Shown: piece by piece, positions 1 through 5,957 of the stretch
Numbering within the stretch: position 1 is the stretch's first letter
Layout of the letters: each line of letters begins with the position of its first letter
Source of the DNA: an uncultured Oscillospiraceae bacterium
Lineage (GTDB): Bacteria > Bacillota > Clostridia > Oscillospirales > Acutalibacteraceae
Direction: 5' to 3'
Length of the DNA stretch: 5,957 nt
Assembly: GCA_900543525.1 (NCBI GenBank)
Contig: UQRS01000098.1
Coordinates: 1 to 5,957 of the forward strand
Made by a program: the position numbers and the translations under genes
Notes under the pieces: generated by a model
Database searches by the model: none
What the model was told of the DNA's origin: nothing
Seen by the model: only the letters and a program-made list of their open reading frames with translations

Positions 1-95
1 AATATAGTATAATTCATCCCGGTATATGCCTCTCGGTTTGAGACGCAGCCCCGGACAGCAGCAGTTTCCGAAAAGAGGCCTCGCACTTTGAGGCT

Positions 96-151
96 ACGGC
101 CGACCGGTCGACCGATCAACCGATTGTCCGATTGTTCGGCCGACCGGTTGA
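96..151. repeat. Degenerate 8-bp periodic repeat (7 units)
   Basis: The stretch divides into seven consecutive 8-mers: ACGGCCGA, CCGGTCGA, CCGATCAA, CCGATTGT, CCGATTGT, TCGGCCGA, CCGGTTGA. Most share a CCGRTYGA-like core and two neighbours are identical. The ends also form a 17-bp direct repeat with one mismatch (97-113 and 137-153). It lies downstream of the nifJ terminator, outside any convincing gene. The plus-strand reading frame running through it is arginine-rich, resembles no family I know, and continues antisense into nifJ, so I treat it as non-coding. Function unknown. Confidence 0.6.
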
Positions 152-170
152 CCTCCCGTTTTATCCCGAC

Positions 171-206
171 AAAAAACGCTTCCGCGAAAAACCGCGGAAG
201 CGTTTT
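171..206 (-). terminator. Intrinsic terminator of nifJ
   Basis: A perfect 14-bp inverted repeat (173-186 with 193-206) encloses a 6-nt loop. Read on the minus strand, the GC-rich core CGCTTCCGCG is followed by six T residues (complement of 171-176). It begins 17 nt past the nifJ stop codon. On the plus strand it is also followed by TTTTATTATT, so it could stop transcription from both sides. Confidence 0.93.
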
Positions 207-223
207 ATTATTCAGACTGATTT

Positions 224-3775
<3,552 letters not shown>

Positions 3776-3786
3776 GTTAGATATTT

Positions 3787-3793
3787 CCTCCTT
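3787..3793 (-). promoter_or_regulatory. nifJ ribosome binding site
   Basis: The minus strand reads AAGGAGG, 11 nt before the ATG at 3775. This fixes the nifJ start against an in-frame upstream GTG (3871), which would add 32 residues of Arg-rich, non-family sequence. The AAGG end can pair with CCTT (3797-3800) across a 3-nt loop, a weak hairpin that could partly mask the site. Confidence 0.85.
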
Positions 3794-3815
3794 CAAAAGG
3801 TTGATAAGCATCCGT

Positions 3816-3842
3816 CGGGTGAACGGCCGCTCCGGCCGCCCG
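3816..3842 (-). other. GC-rich hairpin in the nifJ leader
   Basis: CGGCCG (3824-3829) pairs with CGGCCG (3833-3838) over a 3-nt loop. CGGG (3816-3819) pairs with CCCG (3839-3842) across a 4-nt bulge. The hairpin lies in the predicted ~130-nt nifJ leader, roughly 22 nt upstream of the ribosome binding site. It lacks a following T tract, so it is not a terminator. It may stabilise the mRNA or act in control; the role is inference. Confidence 0.45.
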
Positions 3843-3912
3843 GCTTTCCGATCATCGGCAAACAAAACCACACACTCTCCCTGTTCGCCAATGACTGCTC
3901 ATATATGAAAAT

Positions 3913-3941
3913 ATAGTACCATTTTTTATTTTATATGTAAA
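3913..3941 (-). promoter_or_regulatory. nifJ sigma-A promoter
   Basis: On the minus strand -35 TTTACA (3936-3941) is separated by exactly 17 bp from -10 TACTAT (3913-3918), with an extended TGG just before the -10 element. The spacer is A/T-rich. Transcription would begin near 3906, giving a leader of about 130 nt before the ATG at 3775. Confidence 0.75.
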
Positions 3942-3966
3942 TAGCAAAATCACAAAAAAATCATTT

Positions 3967-3984
3967 TTGTTTATTTTTTAACGA
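3967..3984. promoter_or_regulatory. Rex-box-like operator upstream of nifJ
   Basis: The plus strand reads TTGTTTATTTTTTAACGA. Against the clostridial Rex consensus TTGTTAA-N4-TTAACAA, 12 of 14 defined positions match. It is centred about 70 bp upstream of the predicted nifJ start. Rex is the NADH/NAD+-sensing repressor whose regulons in Firmicutes commonly include fermentation and pyruvate-metabolism genes. The A/T-rich context makes chance matches more likely, so this is a candidate only. Confidence 0.4.
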
Positions 3985-4066
3985 CAAAGCGGCCTTTCTC
4001 CCCGGCCTCTTTGTGCGGAAATCGGCAAAAGAGCCGGAAGCCTCCCGCTAAGGAAGCCTCTGGGCA

Positions 4067-4179
4067 GCCGGGGAGGAGCGCCGCATACCCCTTCTATCTC
4101 TCTCCCGGATGAATCGACCGATGAGGTCTGCGCCACGATGAAGAGGCGGGCCACACTCAGCGCCGGGGAGGGGCGCTGC
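4067..4179. repeat. 18-bp direct repeat pair, 95 bp apart
   Basis: GCCGGGGAGGAGCGCCGC (4067-4084) recurs as GCCGGGGAGGGGCGCTGC (4162-4179), 16 of 18 bases identical. The second copy makes one arm and loop of a perfect hairpin. A looser similarity (CTCTC...CGGAT) follows each copy at different spacing, which may hint at an old partial duplication. Confidence 0.45.
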
Positions 4180-4224
4180 CTCTCCATCCGGATCGCCCGG
4201 GGCGGAGTCCTCTCGACATCGTGG
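4133..4224 (+). ncRNA. Candidate branched structured RNA element
   Basis: CCACGATG (4133-4140) is perfectly complementary to CATCGTGG (4217-4224). AGAGG (4142-4146) pairs with CCTCT (4209-4213) inside it. Within this closing stem sits a perfect 7-bp hairpin, CAGCGCC (4158-4164) with GGCGCTG (4172-4178), and a small CGCC/GGCG hairpin (4194-4197 with 4201-4204). The result is a three-way-junction shape. The plus strand is assumed from the terminator-like hairpin downstream. No known family is recognised and GC-rich DNA folds easily, so confidence is low. Confidence 0.25.
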
Positions 4225-4268
4225 GCAAGGCGCGGTTTTTGGGGAATACCATTCAACCGGGGACAGGA

Positions 4269-4336
4269 CTGCCGCCGGATCGCCCTGTTTCCGGCCTTTT
4301 TGGGCAAATCCGGCGGGGCGGCAGTTTGTTTGAATT
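4269..4336 (+). terminator. Possible plus-strand terminator before the tRNA promoter
   Basis: CTGCCG (4269-4274) pairs with CGGCAG (4319-4324). CCGGAT (4275-4280) pairs with ATCCGG (4308-4313), and GCCC (4282-4285) pairs with GGGC (4302-4305). The 3' flank is T-rich but interrupted (TTTGTTTGAATTTTTT). The loop is large and the stem is bulged, so it is weaker than the two clear terminators of this window. It would end a plus-strand transcript from the preceding gap. Confidence 0.35.
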
Positions 4337-4352
4337 TTTTGTCCGAATTTGC

Positions 4353-4381
4353 TTGACAAGCCCTGACGCTTGTGCTATATT
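4353..4381 (+). promoter_or_regulatory. tRNA operon promoter
   Basis: -35 TTGACA (4353-4358, consensus) and -10 TATATT (4376-4381) are spaced by exactly 17 bp, with an extended TGC before the -10 element. Initiation would fall near 4388, leaving a very short leader before the first tRNA at 4395. This is a strong stable-RNA-type promoter. Confidence 0.92.
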
Positions 4382-4394
4382 ATATAAGCTGTCT

Positions 4395-4470
4395 GCTGGT
4401 GTAGCTCAGTTGGTAGAGCAGCTGATTTGTAATCAGCAGGTCGGGGGTTCAAGTCCGTCCACCAGCTCCA
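4395..4470 (+). tRNA. tRNA-Thr (anticodon UGU)
   Basis: A 76-nt cloverleaf with a 7-bp acceptor stem GCTGGTG/CACCAGC and D stem GCTC/GAGC. Anticodon stem GCTGA/TCAGC holds the loop TTTGTAA, so the anticodon TGT reads the threonine codon ACA (and related ACN by wobble). The TTCAAGT T loop and an encoded 3' CCA are present. The T stem GGGGG/CCGTC contains a G-G mismatch and a G-T wobble. It is first in a two-tRNA transcript, 36 nt ahead of tRNA-Tyr. Confidence 0.97.
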
Positions 4471-4506
4471 AAAAACAACTTGTCCTTTTGGAATACAACC
4501 GAATAT

Positions 4507-4591
4507 GGTGGAGTTCCCGAGTGGCCAAAGGGGGCAGACTGTAAATCTGTTGCGCTTCGCTTCGATGGTTCGAATCCATCCTCCACCACCA
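4507..4591 (+). tRNA. tRNA-Tyr (anticodon GUA)
   Basis: An 85-nt class II tRNA. The acceptor stem is GGTGGAG/CTCCACC. The anticodon stem GCAGA/TCTGT holds loop CTGTAAA, giving anticodon GTA for tyrosine codons UAU and UAC. The long variable arm (GCG-CTT-CGC hairpin) is typical of bacterial tRNA-Tyr. The T arm is GATGG-TTCGAAT-CCATC, and CCA is encoded. It is co-transcribed with the upstream tRNA-Thr and followed directly by a terminator. Confidence 0.97.
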
Positions 4592-4593
4592 AC

Positions 4594-4636
4594 AAAGGAA
4601 CGACAATTTTCGAAAGAGGATTGTCGTTCCTTTTTT
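4594..4636 (+). terminator. Intrinsic terminator of the tRNA operon
   Basis: AAAGGAACGACAAT (4594-4607) pairs perfectly with ATTGTCGTTCCTTT (4620-4633), 14 bp, over a 12-nt loop. A run of six T follows at 4631-4636. It begins 3 nt after the CCA of tRNA-Tyr and separates the tRNA operon from pflA. Confidence 0.95.
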
Positions 4637-4867
4637 GATTCTCTGCACTTTTTCTGCTCTGTTTTCTCAAAATGGCCGTTTCCCGAGCCATACACAAAAT
4701 CGCCGAAAAAATGTATCCCCCCGATTAAAAAATGCAAATGCGCCTTTATTTTGCACGGCTTGTACGGCCGCCGCGCCTCCTCCCAAAAAATCCGGCCGCG
4801 CGTATAAACCGCCCTCTTTAGAGGCAGGATAGATATGTGTATCCAAAAATGAGAGGGGGAAAAGCGC
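4637..4867 (+). promoter_or_regulatory. pflA upstream region with palindromes
   Basis: This 231-bp region contains no gene. I find no convincing -35/-10 pair for pflA; TATAAA at 4803-4808 has no -35 partner at the right distance. Two inverted repeats could be operators: TGCAAA (4733-4738) with TTTGCA (4750-4755), and the imperfect palindrome GGATAGATATGTGTATCC (4827-4844, 14 of 18 positions symmetric), 24 bp before the start codon. The pflA ribosome binding site is GAGGGGG at 4853-4859, 8 nt before the ATG. Confidence 0.4.
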
Positions 4868-5608
4868 ATGCCATCAAATCTGCACAGCATCACCGGCCGC
4901 ATCCATTCGGTTGAGACCTTCGGCGCGCTGGACGGGCCGGGGCTTCGCTATATCCTCTTTTTGCAGGGATGCCCGATGCGGTGCGCCTACTGCCACAATC
5001 CCGACGCCCTCGACTTCTTCGGCGGGGAGGAGAAAACCGTCGCCGCCGTCATGGCGGACATCTTAAAATACCGGGCATTTTTAAAGCAGGGAGGCGTCAC
5101 TATCTCGGGCGGAGAGCCGCTGGCGCAGCCGGAATTCTGCGCCGCCCTGATCACGGCGGGGCAGACCGAGGGGCTGCACATGGCGATTGACACCTCGGGC
5201 GGCGTGGCGCTGAAAATCTGCCGTCCCGCGGTCGAGGCGGCGGACCTCCTCCTCCTCGATATCAAGGCGGCGGAGGAATCCCTCTGCAAAGCGGTTTCGG
5301 GTGCGGGGCTGGAGCACCCGCTGGCCATTCTCAATTTGCGGGAGGCGTTGGGTAAGCCGGTCTGGATCCGGCATGTGGTGGTACCGGGACTGACCCTCTC
5401 CGACCGGGCGCTGACCGCCCTCGGCCGGCTGGTCGGGCAGTATCGCTGCGTCGAAAAGACCGAGCTTCTCCCGTTTCACAAGCTGGGGGAGTATAAGTGG
5501 GAGGCGCTCGGGATGGAGTATACTCTCCGCGACACGCCGCCCCCGACCGAGGCTGAAATGGCTCACGCACGCGAGGTGGTGGAGGCTGCGCGGGGCTCTT
5601 GTTCCTGA
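4868..5608 (+). CDS. pflA: Pyruvate formate-lyase activating enzyme (radical SAM)
   Basis: Cytoplasmic radical-SAM enzyme that uses S-adenosylmethionine and an electron to place the glycyl radical on pyruvate formate-lyase. The product has 246 residues, the usual PflA length. The cluster-binding motif is CPMRCAYC (Cys35, 39, 42; CX3CX2C), preceded by ETFGALDGPGLR. Other family marks follow in order: the SAM-binding SGGEP (80-84), DTSG (108-111), LLLDIK (128-133), RHVVVPG (168-174) and the C-terminal LPFHKLGEYKWEALG (201-215). There is no extra ferredoxin insert of the kind found in activases of other glycyl-radical enzymes, which favours true PflA. The start is fixed by GAGGGGG 8 nt upstream. 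It stands alone here: a tRNA operon precedes it and a convergent small gene follows, while pflB is not in the window. Another glycyl-radical partner cannot be excluded. Confidence 0.94.
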   Translation: MPSNLHSITGRIHSVETFGALDGPGLRYILFLQGCPMRCAYCHNPDALDFFGGEEKTVAAVMADILKYRAFLKQGGVTISGGEPLAQPEFCAALITAGQTEGLHMAIDTSGGVALKICRPAVEAADLLLLDIKAAEESLCKAVSGAGLEHPLAILNLREALGKPVWIRHVVVPGLTLSDRALTALGRLVGQYRCVEKTELLPFHKLGEYKWEALGMEYTLRDTPPPTEAEMAHAREVVEAARGSCS

Positions 5609-5659
5609 TGCGAGGCGGGCGTCTATCCTGCTTGCTGCAAAGGTTCGATTTTGCCCAGA

Positions 5660-5824
5660 TTAAATATTTTCCTGCTTCTGCCGTATATGTTCCCACATCA
5701 CCCAATTGATATAGCCTGAAATTGACCGATCTTCTTTTTCTGCTTCTTCTTTTATTACTTCCAATATCTCTTTATCTATATATACGCTTACGCTTCTTTT
5801 GGCTGGCTCTGCTTTTGATCCCAT
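5660..5824 (-). CDS. Small ribbon-helix-helix (CopG/Arc-like) protein
   Basis: A 54-residue product with the layout of a ribbon-helix-helix DNA-binding protein. A short beta strand RSVSVYI (10-16) is followed by helix A starting DKEILEVIKEEAEK (17-30), the turn DRSISGY (32-38), and helix B to about residue 49. Such proteins bind DNA as dimers through the paired strands, often repressing their own promoter or serving as antitoxins or plasmid copy regulators. No toxin partner is visible. ATG 5824 has AGAGAG 8 nt upstream. An alternative TTG at 5863 (AAAGG 7 nt upstream) would give 67 residues, but it lies inside the repeat described next, so ATG is preferred. The gene is markedly A/T-richer than pflA, with which it converges (51-bp gap, no clear terminator), suggesting acquired DNA. 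DNA target and biological role are unknown. Confidence 0.72.
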   Translation of the reverse strand: MGSKAEPAKRSVSVYIDKEILEVIKEEAEKEDRSISGYINWVMWEHIRQKQENI

Positions 5825-5860
5825 CTTTTCATCTCTCTTAATCGTAAATTTAACATTGTT

Positions 5861-5939
5861 CAATACTTTACCTTTTGCGCTCGGGCCGCGGGGGACTATC
5901 TAATTTACTGTAATATCCTACCTTTGCGCTCAGGCCGCG
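5861..5939. repeat. Two ~30-bp direct repeats, 50-bp period
   Basis: The block at 5861-5890 (core ACCTTTTGCGCTCGGGCCGCG) recurs at 5911-5939 (core ACCTTTGCGCTCAGGCCGCG), with one indel and one substitution in the ~21-bp core and a weaker match on its left (AATA..). The A/T-rich 20-bp spacer holds the perfect small palindrome TTACTGTAA (5905-5913). The array lies directly upstream of the RHH gene and might continue beyond the window. Iteron-like operator or a tandem duplication are both possible. Confidence 0.55.
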
Positions 5940-5957
5940 CAGGCCCTTCCTTTCTGT

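Larger units (their letters stand above)
3985..4352. other. Gene-free, inverted-repeat-rich gap
   Basis: No convincing gene lies between the nifJ upstream region and the tRNA promoter. Open frames of 72-109 codons exist on both strands, but they overlap one another, lack a clear ribosome binding site and have low-complexity Arg/Pro-rich products. The DNA holds several strong inverted repeats: 3984-3989 with 4009-4014 (plus GGCC 3991-3994 with 4004-4007), 4041-4046 with 4071-4076, a branched fold at 4133-4224, and a long hairpin at 4269-4324. It may be a non-coding RNA or decayed DNA. I see no recognised RNA family and no clear promoter inside it. Confidence 0.5.

Noticed and set aside
8..13. 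TATAAT at the left edge as a plus-strand promoter for a short RNA ending at the 171-206 terminator
   Set aside because: Any -35 element would lie outside the window and the surrounding A/T run makes a chance match likely, so it cannot be supported.
3776..3871. N-terminal extension of nifJ from an in-frame GTG
   Set aside because: The added 32 residues do not belong to the PFOR family, and AAGGAGG precedes the internal ATG at 3775. Numbering from 3775 also puts Thr31, Glu64 and Arg114 at the recalled catalytic positions.
3936..3954. CRP/FNR or CcpA cre-type site overlapping the nifJ -35 (TGTAA...TCACA)
   Set aside because: Spacing between half-sites is wrong for CRP/FNR, and the cre core CG is absent. 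Only the outer bases are symmetric.
3984..4014. Terminator at the ACAAAG...CTTTGT inverted repeat
   Set aside because: No T tract follows the stem on either strand (GCGGAAATC on plus, CGTTAAAAAA on minus).
3978..4359. Open frames of 72-109 codons on both strands of the gap
   Set aside because: They overlap one another, lack ribosome binding sites and code for low-complexity Arg/Pro-rich products, as expected by chance in GC-rich DNA.
4375..4902. Minus-strand 175-codon frame with a motif like WWTDLNPRPADYKSAALPTEL
   Set aside because: This peptide is the well-known spurious translation of antisense tRNA genes. It overlaps both tRNAs, their terminator and the pflA start.
5861..5939. CRISPR array remnant
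   Set aside because: Only two non-identical copies with an indel, a 50-bp period that leaves a ~20-bp spacer, and no cas genes.

Overview
The window reads as a piece of a chromosome from an anaerobic, fairly GC-rich Firmicute, most likely a Clostridia/Oscillospiraceae-type gut fermenter. This is inferred from a single-chain clostridial-type pyruvate:ferredoxin oxidoreductase, strong AGGAGG-type ribosome binding, CCA-encoding tRNA genes, a pyruvate formate-lyase activating enzyme, and classic sigma-A promoters with 17-bp spacers. The species cannot be named from the sequence.

Layout, left to right. Bases 1-170 hold no gene, but contain an odd degenerate 8-bp periodic repeat (96-151). A perfect 14-bp-stem terminator (171-206) closes the large minus-strand gene nifJ (224-3775), which encodes an apparently intact 1183-residue PFOR. 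Its leader is about 130 nt, with a GC hairpin, and its promoter is good (-35 TTTACA, 17 bp, TGG plus TACTAT at 3913-3941). A Rex-box-like palindrome (3967-3984) lies just upstream. Bases 3985-4352 are a gene-free, GC-rich stretch full of inverted repeats. It ends in a long hairpin with a T-rich 3' flank and may be a structured RNA, though I find no promoter for it. A two-gene tRNA operon follows on the plus strand: promoter 4353-4381, tRNA-Thr(UGU), tRNA-Tyr(GUA), and an intrinsic terminator at 4594-4636. After a 231-bp gap comes pflA (4868-5608), a radical-SAM glycyl-radical activase. Converging on it from the right is a small AT-rich gene for a ribbon-helix-helix protein (5660-5824, minus). 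Upstream of that gene two copies of a ~30-bp GC-rich repeat lie 50 bp apart near the window edge.

Functional picture. The two metabolic genes belong to the two oxygen-sensitive ways anaerobes cleave pyruvate to acetyl-CoA. PFOR yields CO2 and reduced ferredoxin. PFL, switched on by PflA, yields formate. The pfl structural gene is not in the window. The tRNA operon between them is an independent unit. The RHH gene and its repeats differ in base composition and probably belong to accessory DNA. Nothing here is clearly a new system. The most interesting unexplained stretches are the structured 3985-4340 gap, the putative Rex site, the 8-bp periodic repeat, and the repeat pair beside the RHH gene.
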